A stretch of 42,194 nucleotides of DNA from Plectonema radiosum NIES-515 (GCF_025753815.1 NZ_JAOWRF010000105.1:1-42194), one strand, 5' to 3'. Shown: positions 25,233-33,782, counted from the stretch's first letter. The notes: a model not told the origin generated them from the letters alone. Translations and numbers: made by a program.

Positions 25233-25829
25233 TCACTCTGAATAACGAAGTGTCGGCTGTTTGCTTTTCGATTTTTGCAAGAACCAATTGCGGGTAGCAA
25301 TTGTGCGCTGATGAATCAGACAATGACTTTCGATTAAGAATTTTAAAGAATAATCGCAGTTTTTCCAGACAGCCCGGTCTATATTTTCTCGGCTAACGAG
25401 TCGTAAATTTTCTAATTCTGGGGTATCGCCGCGTCCTGGTTCCAGACTGTCTGCTAAAAACACGATACAGCTGAGGAGACTCATACTTGGTCTACCTAAA
25501 GTGTGATTGGCGATCGCTTGTAATACTTCTTCATCTTCTACGCCAAATGTATCTCTAGCGATAATAGCACTTACGTCTGCATGTAACAGATGGGGGGCGG
25601 CTTCCATCACTTCATCAACTTCTAAACCCTCAATACGAGCCATTGACAAGAGTTTTTGTGGCGGAAAATATTTTGCCAAATCGTGCATCAACCCTGATAT
25701 AGCAGCTTTTGTGACATCTTGTTGATAATGAACAGCTAGCTCGGTTGCCATTTGCTCAACTCTGAGAATATGGTTGACTCTAGAAGGAGGCACATTTTCT
25801 GCTAACCAGGCGAGGACTTGTTCGCGCAT
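25233..25829 (-). CDS. yqeK: YqeK-type HD-domain Ap4A hydrolase
   Basis: Predicted symmetrical bis(5'-nucleosyl)-tetraphosphatase. HD-domain metal motifs: H20 (RVNHILRVEQMA), H49-D50 (GLMHDLAKYFP), then HLLHADVSA, AIANHTLGRPSMS and FLADSLEPGRG. The start is ATG 25829; a GTG five codons upstream is also in frame. Being upstream of rsfS matches the usual nadD-yqeK-rsfS arrangement, though nadD is absent here. Confidence 0.92.
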   Translation of the reverse strand: MREQVLAWLAENVPPSRVNHILRVEQMATELAVHYQQDVTKAAISGLMHDLAKYFPPQKLLSMARIEGLEVDEVMEAAPHLLHADVSAIIARDTFGVEDEEVLQAIANHTLGRPSMSLLSCIVFLADSLEPGRGDTPELENLRLVSRENIDRAVWKNCDYSLKFLIESHCLIHQRTIATRNWFLQKSKSKQPTLRYSE

Positions 25830-25903
25830 AATAGCTATTACCACAAATTGAAGCTTTTGGCAAAAAAATGCTACTGATGAATGAATGTAAATAGCTTTTT
25901 GTA

Positions 25904-25983
25904 TTAACGGCTGAAGCCGTTAAAATCCTTGCTATGAGCGGTAAACCGCTGACTACGAAGGAATACATTTTATGTTTAATTAA
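25904..25983. repeat. Dispersed double-hairpin repeat, second copy
   Basis: AACGGCTGAAGCCGTT, then ATGAGCGGTAAACCGCT and GACTACGAAGG, ending TTTATGTTTAATTA. It matches the repeat at 9311-9402 with a compensatory change in the first stem. Here it is intergenic, upstream of yqeK, which shows what the element looks like when it is not part of a gene. Confidence 0.8.
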
Positions 25984-26187
25984 TTATGTCCACTTACTTA
26001 TAACTTTAAATTGGTTTAAATGAGCGATCGCCTAACTTTTTGTCATATACAGCAAATTTCACTCCTGAGGAGGTACATGCGTAAAACCCGCTCACCCGCT
26101 CCAAGACTACCAAGTGCTACGTCTCTACGTGTATTTAATCACAACGCAATCTGCTGTATCCCTATATTTTACACATTTAAACAGCCA

Positions 26188-26222
26188 GAAGCAGGAGCTA
26201 GTTTAAAACTATCTCCTGCTAA
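26188..26222 (-). terminator. Hairpin terminator after the WcaI-like gene
   Basis: AGCAGGAG (26190-26197) pairs with CTCCTGCT (26213-26220), and the stem extends inward through TAGTTT/AAACTA with one mismatch. It lies 34 bp beyond the stop of the glycosyltransferase gene on the minus strand and is followed by a moderately T-rich stretch. Confidence 0.6.
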
Positions 26223-26253
26223 TCTGCTTAAGCGTGAATCTTTATGGGGAGTG

Positions 26254-27525
26254 TCAAACTTGCTGTTTTGACACTACCGTAGATTCAATAACTGGAGTCT
26301 GTGCCTTGACTGAGTAACACAACGACTCATAATTATTTAAGGCTTGGTCAAACGAATATTGCTCAATCGCAAATTGGCGACTGTTATAACCGAGGGTTTT
26401 AACTTTTTCTGGATGTTGGTACAAGTCTAAAACTGCCGCTGCTAAAGCTTGGGAGTCTTCTGGAGTCACCACAACACCCCCGCCACTTTGTTTAATCGCT
26501 CTTGCTGCTGTACCATTATCAGGTACAGATGCGACTAACGCCCGACCGCTGGCAAGTAGCACTTGAATTTTTGATGGCATATTGAAGGATATAACATTTT
26601 TCTTTTGCACCACCAAACCGACATCAGCAGCTGCTAACATTTCTGGCAGCTTTTCGCGGGGTTGAAAAGGTAGCAGCAAAACGTTATCTGCACCGATATC
26701 TTGACATTCTTGTTGCAATCGCTGCAAACCTTTTGCCTCACCCACAATCACAAAAGCAATATCTGGAAGATCGCGCAAAGCCGCAGCAGCTTTCACAACA
26801 GTTTCTAAGCCTTGGGTGAGGGCAATATTTCCCGAATACAGCACGACAAATTTGCCATCTAGGTTGTGTGCCTTCCGAAAAGCGTTATTTTCTTTCGGTA
26901 AAGGGTGGATAAAATTAACATCAACCCAGTTAGGTATTTGCACAATTTTGTTAGCAGGTACACCTTTAGAACGCAAATTGTCTACAAAACCATCCGCGAT
27001 GACGCTAATTTTTGTTGCAGTGCGGTAAGCAAATTTTTCTAAAGTGGCAAAAACCTGGATGAGAAATTTATTTTTGAGTAAACCGACGTGGACAGCGGCT
27101 TCTGGTAATATATCTTGAAGATTTAACACTACCGGGCAATCATGCAGCCATCCTAAAAGGGTAGTTGGGATGCAAACCGGTAAAGATGGTGAGGTGGAGA
27201 GAATTACATCTGGACTGAAGCCAAAGAGCGCGGGCAAAAAACTGGAGACAACGAAGCTAGCATCTAGCAACACTCGATCTAGCAAGTTCGGTTGGGGACG
27301 AATCCAAACATAACTGCGTTGAATTTGAACGCCATTTTTATATTCATTTACATATAACTTGCCCCGATAGCCTTCGTATATTTGACGTTCAGGGTAGTTA
27401 GGCATAGCAGTAACTACGCGTACTTCGTGCCCGCGTTTTACCAGTCCCTCTGCTAATTCAGTCATTAGAGGGGCAATGCCAATTGGTTCTGGATAGTAGT
27501 TGTACGAGTAAATTAAAATCCGCAT
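26254..27525 (-). CDS. WcaI-like GT4 glycosyltransferase
   Basis: A 423-aa GT-B enzyme of the kind annotated as colanic-acid-type WcaI glycosyltransferase. N-terminal MRILIYSYNYYPEPIGIAPL, the acceptor region RVVTAMPNYPERQIYEGYRG and LNLQDILPEAAV are typical. The donor domain has VVLYSGNIALTQGLETVV, FVIVGEAKG and LLPFQPREKLPEMLAAADVG. A hydrophobic stretch (about 84-104 and 115-130) suggests membrane association. The role is probably in extracellular polysaccharide assembly; the sugar is unknown. The phosphoglycosyl transferase gene upstream on the same strand could initiate the same polymer, but a 970-bp gap separates them. Confidence 0.88.
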   Translation of the reverse strand: MRILIYSYNYYPEPIGIAPLMTELAEGLVKRGHEVRVVTAMPNYPERQIYEGYRGKLYVNEYKNGVQIQRSYVWIRPQPNLLDRVLLDASFVVSSFLPALFGFSPDVILSTSPSLPVCIPTTLLGWLHDCPVVLNLQDILPEAAVHVGLLKNKFLIQVFATLEKFAYRTATKISVIADGFVDNLRSKGVPANKIVQIPNWVDVNFIHPLPKENNAFRKAHNLDGKFVVLYSGNIALTQGLETVVKAAAALRDLPDIAFVIVGEAKGLQRLQQECQDIGADNVLLLPFQPREKLPEMLAAADVGLVVQKKNVISFNMPSKIQVLLASGRALVASVPDNGTAARAIKQSGGGVVVTPEDSQALAAAVLDLYQHPEKVKTLGYNSRQFAIEQYSFDQALNNYESLCYSVKAQTPVIESTVVSKQQV

Positions 27526-28157
27526 AAAAAATTATTCAGAATGACCCCAGTTTTTTGTTCAATTAATCACAACACTTGCTAGCAAAATCGTTTCGCACTT
27601 GCGTAGCGCCTATGTTTTCATTTTGGCTTTTAAATCTATTAATGTCAGTGATTTTTCGTTGAAGATTGAGTAAAACTTGATAGCATGTGCTGAGTTAGTA
27701 CGTGATGCTTTTTTGACTAATTAATTATTTTTTTGAGTATATATTTTTATTATTTATTTACGTAAAAACCGTATATTTATTAGTTTAATAGGACATGAGA
27801 TACGGAAGACTTTGCGAAAAAGAGCAGTATTGCAACGGTTTTTAATCAATTTCTGACTAGAAAATTGAGATACTAAAAGTTAGAAAATATTGCAAGTTGT
27901 GTGCCAGCAGCTTTGCGTGGAGGTATTTTTAAAGAGAAAATAAATTGGTAATATCCAAGCCATCGCTTTGCGGGTTCTGTTGCTTAATTGCTAGGGTTTT
28001 TTTCAAAAAGACTATTGGGAGTATGAAAGTGATGTCTATTGACAAGTCCCTGGGCGTCTACGCACTCCTCTGGTGACAAACATTTATGTAAATATACTCA
28101 AAGAACTTTTAAAATTTTTCTTGTGGTACATGTTTTGCGTTTATACCCGTATAAACC

Positions 28158-28260
28158 AATACGCTTGGTGTTAAGGATTTTTGGTACTGATTTTTGACCT
28201 GTAGAGACGCGAAATTTCGCGTCTCTACACTCGGATTTTAGGCTTAACACCAAGCGTATT
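28158..28260. mobile_element. 103-bp MITE (copy B) with perfect 18-bp terminal inverted repeats
   Basis: The ends AATACGCTTGGTGTTAAG and CTTAACACCAAGCGTATT are perfect inverted repeats. The central palindrome TAGAGACGCG-AAATTT-CGCGTCTCTA is the same as in copy A. The direct repeat CCGTATAAAC flanks it (28147-28156 and 28262-28271). The element is the same length as copy A and reversed relative to it. No transposase gene is in the window, so movement would rely on one elsewhere. Confidence 0.88.
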
Positions 28261-28273
28261 GCCGTATAAACGA

Positions 28274-28304
28274 GAATCCCGGTTTCTCAAAGAAACCGGG
28301 ATTC
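28274..28304. repeat. Hairpin repeat GAATCCCGGTTTCT
   Basis: GAATCCCGGTTTCT (28274-28287) and AGAAACCGGGATTC (28291-28304) form a perfect 14-bp stem with a 3-nt loop. It is immediately downstream of MITE copy B. This resembles a widespread cyanobacterial intergenic palindrome. Confidence 0.85.
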
Positions 28305-28495
28305 AGAACATACCCTGTTTTATATGCATTGAAGAACAGCTCTGTTGTATCCAGTTTTTACCGAATTGAATCAAGCTGGAATGTTCTTCTAGTCAAAAGC
28401 AAAAAGTCATATTGCTCTAAGTTAAGGAGACAAAGATATGACTTTGGCGTGCTTTAATTAAAATTTCCCTTGCCCCTTTTTTGATTTTAGGGAAG

Positions 28496-29491
28496 CTAGA
28501 CAGCACCACTATTTCTATTAAAGAGGACGGCTACCGTTTTGAAAATCAGTTTTAAATCGTACAGTAAGCTCCAGTTTTTTTGATACTGCAAATCTAAGCG
28601 AATTACATCCTCAAAACTACGTACAGCAGAGCGCCCATTTACTTGCCATTCTCCTGTCATACCAGGTTTAACATCCAAACGTTGCCACTCCGGTACTTCA
28701 TAGCGTTCCACCTCATCAGGTGTGGGTGGTCTAGTGCCAACTAAACTCATTTCTCCGATTAAGACGTTCCAAAATTGGGGCAGTTCATCCAAACTGGTTC
28801 GTCGCAAAAAGCGTCCTACCCGTGTAATTCTTGGGTCGTTGTCATTTTTAAAGAAAGCACCTTCGACTTGGTTTTTGACTTGAGCCTTCTTTGCTTCTGC
28901 ATCGACACACATCGAGCGGAATTTCCAAATCTGAAAACGTTTACCCATCCAACCACAGCGGGTTTGCTTAAATAAAATCGGACCGGGATCGTTGATTTGA
29001 ATTGCGATCGCTATGGGAATAAATAAAACTGCCGTAATTACCAAACCTACCAATGACCCGATAACATCTATAACTCGTTTCATCCAAGAGCGCACGCTCA
29101 GATGAGTAGTTGGTAACTGCTCACCCAACTTTTGGGGTTGTCTTGGGGGTGTGTCTCCAAGAGACTCAATCGAAAAAACCTGATCCAGTCCTGTGAGGTT
29201 AAGCACTGCCATTACCTGAGGGGTAACATTTTGCAGTGTCAGAGCAATTCCTTTTTCCTGAGCGGTTTTCAAATTACTGACGAGGGCACCTAAACCACTA
29301 CTGTCCATAAAAGTAGTTTGGTGGAAGTCAATAATTATTTGCTTGGGATGGGAATTTGCCTCGATTAAATCTTGACAGGTTTGCTTAAAGGTTACAGCCT
29401 CAAGCACGCTCAACCGTGCGGGTACCTGCACTATAGCCGTGTCGTTTAGGGAAGTAACCGGAAAATCCACCTCTTTGGGTTGGCTAGTCAT
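28496..29491 (-). CDS. STAS domain fused to a polyprenyl-phosphate phosphoglycosyl transferase
   Basis: A 331-aa fusion. Residues about 13-115 form a STAS domain of the anti-anti-sigma type, with the phosphorylatable site FMDSSGLGALVS (S64/S65). Residues 137-331 are a monotopic sugar transferase (WcaJ/ExoY type) that starts glycan synthesis by loading a sugar phosphate on undecaprenyl phosphate. It has one membrane segment (140-165), the basic motif KFRSM, catalytic D235-E236 in LDELPQFWNVL, GTRPP and PGMTGEWQVNGRS. I used ATG 29491; a TTG 63 bp upstream is also in frame. The fusion suggests that polymer initiation is switched by a STAS kinase/phosphatase pair, none of which is in the window. 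Confidence 0.9.
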   Translation of the reverse strand: MTSQPKEVDFPVTSLNDTAIVQVPARLSVLEAVTFKQTCQDLIEANSHPKQIIIDFHQTTFMDSSGLGALVSNLKTAQEKGIALTLQNVTPQVMAVLNLTGLDQVFSIESLGDTPPRQPQKLGEQLPTTHLSVRSWMKRVIDVIGSLVGLVITAVLFIPIAIAIQINDPGPILFKQTRCGWMGKRFQIWKFRSMCVDAEAKKAQVKNQVEGAFFKNDNDPRITRVGRFLRRTSLDELPQFWNVLIGEMSLVGTRPPTPDEVERYEVPEWQRLDVKPGMTGEWQVNGRSAVRSFEDVIRLDLQYQKNWSLLYDLKLIFKTVAVLFNRNSGAV

Positions 29492-29788
29492 GAAGCTCTG
29501 CACTTTCGTTGCCTTATAAATGTAATCTGCCAAACACTGTTTTTTCAAGAGCAAATAACTTAACTATTGTGTTTAACCAATAGGAATTAAAGTTAATTGC
29601 TAGTAGCAGGAGTGTGAAATTGAATATCGTCTGCGACGATTAACTACTTAACAAGAAGCTAAAAAACATCCTTGTTGTTGTGTCGGCGCGACGAGTACGC
29701 GTTGCTATCATCGAATGACTACTAATACTGTTACACTAACCGCACCCCTGGTCGAGGTCATTTGTTGCCATTCAAGGAGAAGGACTGA

Positions 29789-29893
29789 ATGTGGGAACAC
29801 ATCAAATTTTTGTTCGGTTTACTCTTTGTGATTGGCGCTGTCACTTTAGGACTTGCGCTCACACTTGGAATGCACCATCGAGTTGTAGGATAG
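29789..29893 (+). CDS. Candidate 34-aa single-span membrane protein
   Basis: ATG 29789 follows a strong purine-rich ribosome binding site AAGGAGAAGGA at 29774-29784. The peptide MWEHIKFLFGLLFVIGAVTL and onward is a single hydrophobic helix ending GMHHRVVG. It is divergent from the STAS/sugar-transferase gene. I do not recognise it as a known photosynthetic small subunit. Confidence 0.5.
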   Translation: MWEHIKFLFGLLFVIGAVTLGLALTLGMHHRVVG

Positions 29894-30209
29894 ATTGATC
29901 GCCTGAATTACGTGATGAGTAAAATTCCTTCGTACCTCTCTCACTACCCATTTTAATAGAATGGCTTGAATAGAAACGATATTAGTTGTCAAAAATTACT
30001 CCTAACCCTTCGTGTTCGGCAGTCGCTGTTGTTGCACTGCCGTGTGGAAACCCGCTGTTCTGCGCGCTGCCTCACCACGCTTCCACTATCCACTAACACC
30101 AAAGAATTTTATAAAGCTATCATCAAGCAAAAAAATAAATTTGATGAATTTATTGCGTAAAAATCAGTACATAGTTTTACGGTTAACCTCTTCTTAATAC
30201 GAAAATCAG
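29894..30209. other. Intergenic region without a supported gene
   Basis: Two overlapping short frames exist (29966-30160 and 30012-30197), but both encode cysteine/arginine-rich sequence without a ribosome binding site and look random. The stretch 30010-30110 (GTTCGGCAGTCGCTGTTGTT and onward) has the character of a dispersed intergenic repeat. Confidence 0.4.
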
Positions 30210-30508
30210 ATGCTGACAAAGGTGATTATTTGGGTTTTAGCGGTGACGAAAGCAAAATATTGGCTTTTGGTATTAAGCTGTTGGGCGATCGCTATTGCAG
30301 CTAGTATTACGGGGTATGCAACATCTGCCTACGGTCTTTCTGTTACCAATACTCTGACAATTCCTGGTGAGACTACGGATTTATATTCTTTTGAGGGTAA
30401 TGGTGCTAACGCCAACCGTTTGGGATTTTTCTTGGATCTCTACACCGCGATCGCTACCAGAACATTTATGACGATCGCGGTTCTGGTGGGGGTGTAATTG
30501 ACTATTAG
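30210..30508 (+). pseudogene. Decayed N-terminal part of a phytase-like esterase
   Basis: ATG 30210 opens a signal-peptide-like segment (about 17-40) followed by LTIPGETTDLYSFEGNGANA and NRLGFFLDLY, which resembles the start of cyanobacterial esterase-like phytase-family proteins. After GATCTCTAC the expected DRY...DRG.GGGVI motif continues in another frame: D R Y Q N I Y D D R G S G G G V I D Y at 30449-30505, then TAG. So a net frameshift near 30444-30448, beside a HIP1-like GCGATCGC, and an early stop have broken the gene. The remaining several hundred codons are gone. The unshifted frame runs to 30497 as a 95-aa product. Confidence 0.6.
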
Positions 30509-30537
30509 CACGGGAGCAACTGGCAGATATATCTTTT

Positions 30538-30619
30538 GTTGTCGATCTTCAATAGTCTTGAGTCAAGAGTCACGGATTCGGTGATTTTTTGGATTGTTGA
30601 ATGCGTGAAGATCGACAAC
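30538..30619. repeat. 14-bp inverted repeat pair GTTGTCGATCTTCA
   Basis: GTTGTCGATCTTCA (30538-30551) and TGAAGATCGACAAC (30606-30619) are perfect inverted repeats 54 bp apart, straight after the esterase remnant. They may bound a small inserted sequence involved in its truncation, or act as a weak terminator for the convergent DUF3318 gene. Confidence 0.7.
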
Positions 30620-30634
30620 CTCTAACTGTCTCCC

Positions 30635-31279
30635 CTACATTCCTCCATCATCAATAGTCTTAGATTTAGATTTTGCCTTATTAGCGCTGCGTTTGAGTGC
30701 AGAGAGGCGTCCTTCGTATTTGGCACGTTGGCGTTTGCTGGGAGTGCTGTCAACCAAAGTTTTTAAGGCGCTACCGAGACTTTTGTAGGCATTGGGCAGA
30801 CTATAACCAAAGCGAGTTGCCAGTGCGATCGCTTTTTCATCTGCGTCGATCAGTTCTCTTATTTGCTTTTCGCCATTATTCTTTTGATATAATCGCCAGC
30901 CAGAAACGCCACACAAAGCCATAGCTAACACCAGCAGCAATCCATCCTGCACCCACAATTCACCGACAGCACCTCCTAAACCAATCGCTAGAGCCGCCAT
31001 TTCCCATCCATCTTTGGGGATTGTGTCATTTTGCACGCGGGCGACTTCGTGCCAAAAAAGTAGGTTACGCTGATCCATTGCGAGGGCATCCCACTTCACC
31101 AGGTCAATTTGGATTTCTACCTGGTCTTTGCCAATTTCTTCGCAGCGGACCAGGGGTGGATTAACCTCAGTTGTGCCTTCAACCGTTACCCAGCTCTGCA
31201 ATTCTGGCGGTAGTAAGTTTTTCAACCGCCGAAGTTCACTCATTTCCGCTTTGGCAGAGGAGGTTGCATAGGATGTCAT
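30635..31279 (-). CDS. DUF3318 domain protein
   Basis: A 214-aa cyanobacterial protein of unknown function. The N-terminal part has SELRRLKNLLPPELQSWVTV and the conserved DALAMDQRNLLFWHEVARVQ. Two hydrophobic segments follow (about 95-107 and 111-128), then DADEKAIALATRFGYSLPNA and a basic serine/lysine-rich tail. The HEVARVQ stretch looks like a zincin fragment, but a full HExxH is absent. It is 78 bp downstream of the YbjN-like gene on the same strand. Confidence 0.85.
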   Translation of the reverse strand: MTSYATSSAKAEMSELRRLKNLLPPELQSWVTVEGTTEVNPPLVRCEEIGKDQVEIQIDLVKWDALAMDQRNLLFWHEVARVQNDTIPKDGWEMAALAIGLGGAVGELWVQDGLLLVLAMALCGVSGWRLYQKNNGEKQIRELIDADEKAIALATRFGYSLPNAYKSLGSALKTLVDSTPSKRQRAKYEGRLSALKRSANKAKSKSKTIDDGGM

Positions 31280-31357
31280 AAAATCCAGCCCTAGAAAAAT
31301 TCAGTATATAGTGAGGGTATCACTTTGGAGTATAGCTATAAAGAGTGATAATTCGCC

Positions 31358-31915
31358 TCACTCGTTAGGTAAACTTCCGCGTTTTTTCCGTGCTTCCATT
31401 GCCTTCTCCAGAAGGTCAAGCAATCCTGGAGCTTCTTGTTGAATACTCAGCAATAGTCTTTCCCCAAGTTCCACATTCCCAGGATCTTGACCTGTTACCA
31501 TCACCTCTAACAGACGCGGGATGGCAACGCTATCGACAATTTGAATTAAACCCGAAAGACAACGTTTAAATTGTTTTTCGGTAAGAATTGAGTCTTCTAA
31601 AGGAAACTCAATAATCGCTCGGATTTCGCCATCAGATGGGTCATACTCCCATTGAAGCATTTTCGTTTCCCAAGAAATGGCAAGCATCGTCTGGAGGATA
31701 GCTCCTTTATAAGGATGGTCTTTGACTCCCTGAAGAACTTGAGGGGCAAATACCCGGAAAAATTTTCCCTCTTCATCCAACTGGACAACAATCAGAAAAT
31801 CCTCTAAATTTTCAGCTTCCACACCTGTGATAATACGGTCTTCTTCGTCATCAAAACGGTAATCCCAACCAAGTTTGTCTAGGTATTTGGCAATCTGTTG
31901 CAGATTAGCTCCCAT
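31358..31915 (-). CDS. YbjN / type III chaperone-like fold protein
   Basis: A 185-aa soluble acidic protein. The N-terminal pattern of an amphipathic helix (LQQIAKYLDKLGWDYRFDDE) followed by alternating strands (RIITGVEAENLEDFLIVVQL, FFRVFAPQVLQG) and KGAILQTMLAISWETKMLQW matches YbjN-type domains, whose roles in bacteria are mostly unknown. It probably shares a transcript with DUF3318 downstream. Confidence 0.7.
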   Translation of the reverse strand: MGANLQQIAKYLDKLGWDYRFDDEEDRIITGVEAENLEDFLIVVQLDEEGKFFRVFAPQVLQGVKDHPYKGAILQTMLAISWETKMLQWEYDPSDGEIRAIIEFPLEDSILTEKQFKRCLSGLIQIVDSVAIPRLLEVMVTGQDPGNVELGERLLLSIQQEAPGLLDLLEKAMEARKKRGSLPNE

Positions 31916-32136
31916 AAAAGCCTCACAACGAACGGTGGAGCGGCTGTCACCAGACCTAGTTTAACTTGGCTTTGGTAACGCCATAACATCATAAGGAGAA
32001 GGGGGAAAGGGAAAATGCTGCTTTTTACTCTTTGCTAGAGCTTTTGAGATAATCGTAATCAGATTATCCGTCCAACAACAGATTTTAGTAAGTTGTGGTT
32101 GTTACTTAAAATAGAACGAATTCTGTATAAATAAAT

Positions 32137-33141
32137 ATGTCTGACTATTCGACCATAACAGCAGCCATCATCCACCAAGCTAAAAAGCTTGAGAATACTT
32201 TACCAATAAAAAACGAAGCTTGCCGCCCAAAATTCTTTTTTCACCCTGAACCTACTCCAAAAATTTGCCTTTTCTTCCACGGATTTACTGCGGGTCCTTA
32301 TCAGTTTGAACCGCTAGGAAAAGCGTTATTTGAAGCCGGTTATAATGTTTTAGTTCCATTGCAGCCCGGTCATGGAGTTGCCGGAAAATGGGACAAGGAT
32401 AATCCACCTCCTTTGCCAAGTGAAATTGAAATTTATCAACAATTTGCGCTTTCTTGGTTGGAAGTTGCTCAAAAGTTAGGAGATAAAGTAATAGTTGGCG
32501 GATTATCTACTGGAGGTAATTTAGCAGCTTGGTTAGCACTTGAACGTCCTCAACAAATTGAAAGAAGTTTATTATTTGCGCCATCGCTTAGAAGTAATAA
32601 TGCGATAGTAGATTTTTTAATAGAAGTGCTGCCTATTTATTATGAATGGCTAAATAAAGATAATTCCGGTAACTTTGGTTATGATGGCTTTTTGATTCCA
32701 TCATTTAGAATATTTTTAGATATGGGGAAAGAGATTCTTGAGCGCGTGGAAAAAGAGCCAACAGTGCCGATGTTTGTGACTTATAGTGAAAGCGATCGCG
32801 CTATCAATCACCATGAAATAGAGATTTTATTTGAAGCTCTATTAAAACAGCAACCCAAGTCATGGTATCACCGCTTTGATAAAAGTCTAGAAATTCCCCA
32901 CACGATGATGACTAAAGCCGAGGGTAATAAATATCAAGACTTGCTGATTACTTTGGCTAAAGCTTATGTAGAGAGCAATATAACTTGGGATGAATTGATA
33001 AAAATTGGTTATCAGATATTGCAAGGAAAAACTTTTGAGGCTGCTGTGAATGAATTAGATTTAGTTGATCGAGTTACTCCAGATTTATCAGTTTTACTGG
33101 CAGTGATGGATGATAAAATGATTATTGATAGTTATAAGTGA
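32137..33141 (+). CDS. Alpha/beta hydrolase, carboxylesterase-like
   Basis: A 334-aa enzyme. The oxyanion-hole motif LFFHGFTAGP lies at 45-54, the nucleophile S124 in GGLSTGGN, a likely acid D in TYSESDRAI (about 225) and a likely base H in LEIPHTMMTKAE (about 264). It resembles monoacylglycerol lipase/carboxylesterase proteins. The C-terminal 70 residues (ITWDELIKIGYQIL onward) form an extra helical segment that is not part of the usual fold. It is transcribed alone; its substrate is unknown. Confidence 0.87.
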   Translation: MSDYSTITAAIIHQAKKLENTLPIKNEACRPKFFFHPEPTPKICLFFHGFTAGPYQFEPLGKALFEAGYNVLVPLQPGHGVAGKWDKDNPPPLPSEIEIYQQFALSWLEVAQKLGDKVIVGGLSTGGNLAAWLALERPQQIERSLLFAPSLRSNNAIVDFLIEVLPIYYEWLNKDNSGNFGYDGFLIPSFRIFLDMGKEILERVEKEPTVPMFVTYSESDRAINHHEIEILFEALLKQQPKSWYHRFDKSLEIPHTMMTKAEGNKYQDLLITLAKAYVESNITWDELIKIGYQILQGKTFEAAVNELDLVDRVTPDLSVLLAVMDDKMIIDSYK

Positions 33142-33182
33142 ATATCTGACACGAGTGTATGACAATGCACGCAAATCGCCCT

Positions 33183-33231
33183 CAGACTGGAAGTCTGGGG
33201 CTATACGAACAAAGTCCGCCTACGCGGACTT
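33183..33231. repeat. Two adjacent short palindromes (dispersed family)
   Basis: CAGACTGGAAGTCTG (33183-33197) and AAGTCCGCCTACGCGGACTT (33212-33231), separated by GGGCTATACGAAC. The second relates to the palindrome at 371-422 by conserved flanks and compensatory stem bases. Confidence 0.75.
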
Positions 33232-33295
33232 CATACTTCAGCTTTACATGATAAATTAGTTGCCAATCATGGCGAGCAACTGCACAAAAGCGAGT

Positions 33296-33532
33296 TTATA
33301 AAATTTGGATTGAAGCGGTGCTGCGGGGAACTAAGTAAATGGCAAATAGCTGCTCTGAAGCCTCTGCTAACTGTAAAAGTTCACGCAAGTTTTCACTATG
33401 AGCTATTAAGCCATTTGCATTGTAAGCAACATATTGATTTTTATATAAATCTAACAACATTTGGCGGTTTTGGTTGAGCCAAATCAGGATCTCGCGGCTT
33501 TCATTTTGGGAAGGTGTTTTACTCATACTCAT
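33296..33532 (-). CDS. 78-aa DUF5678-like protein paired with an antitoxin-like gene
   Basis: A small protein with ILIWLNQNRQMLLDLYKNQY followed by VAYNANGLIAHSENLRELLQ, which fits short DUF5678-type proteins. Its start overlaps the preceding antitoxin-like gene by 14 bp with ATGAGTATGAG, the same junction used by the YoeB toxin at 36841 in the paralogous pair. It therefore occupies the toxin position without looking like a RelE/YoeB protein. Function is unknown. Confidence 0.7.
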   Translation of the reverse strand: MSMSKTPSQNESREILIWLNQNRQMLLDLYKNQYVAYNANGLIAHSENLRELLQLAEASEQLFAIYLVPRSTASIQIL

Positions 33533-33758
33533 CTAAATCAACATAAATTAGGTTTCTTTTGTCTACATTTTCCATAGCTTTAAGCAAATGTTTTTTGTTA
33601 GTTTCTGATTTCATCAGATAGGTAGTTTCATCTTCTTCAGTTGCTGGCTCAATCAGCACATCGGATTCTACTACTGTTCCTTCTGGTAGTTCGGTTGCAG
33701 ATAGCTCGATTTTGCCAACTTTTCCGACAATAGCATTTTGTTTAATTCCACTAAGCAT
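33519..33758 (-). CDS. Antitoxin-like protein, paralogue of the one at 36816-37067
   Basis: 79 aa, beginning MLSGIKQNAIVGKVGKIELS, with an N-terminal beta-rich segment resembling AbrB/AF2212-like or MazE-like DNA-binding antitoxins, and an acidic C-terminus MKSETNKKHLLKAMENVDKR. It differs from the 36816-37067 protein at 11 of 79 aligned positions. The last four residues of the paralogue (KSRI) are lost because GAG-TAA ends the frame here. The promoter region is interrupted by a repeat insertion. Confidence 0.75.
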   Translation of the reverse strand: MLSGIKQNAIVGKVGKIELSATELPEGTVVESDVLIEPATEEDETTYLMKSETNKKHLLKAMENVDKRNLIYVDLDEYE

Positions 33759-33782
33759 AAGTCTTATTTCCTCTCATTTTTA

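Larger units (their letters stand above)
27526..28495. other. 970-bp intergenic region with MITE copy B and hairpins
   Basis: No gene is visible on either strand. It holds the 103-bp element at 28158-28260 and a hairpin repeat at 28274-28304. The AT-rich stretch 27715-27790 could carry the promoter of the WcaI-like gene. The remainder (27800-28140) shows nothing I can name. Confidence 0.6.

Noticed and set aside
26020-26271. 83-codon plus-strand frame upstream of the WcaI-like gene terminator
   Set aside because: No ribosome binding site, mixed composition, and it runs through the terminator hairpin and the 3' end of the opposite gene; most likely chance.
29966-30197. Two overlapping short frames
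   Set aside because: Cysteine/arginine-rich translations typical of non-coding repeat sequence, with no start signals.
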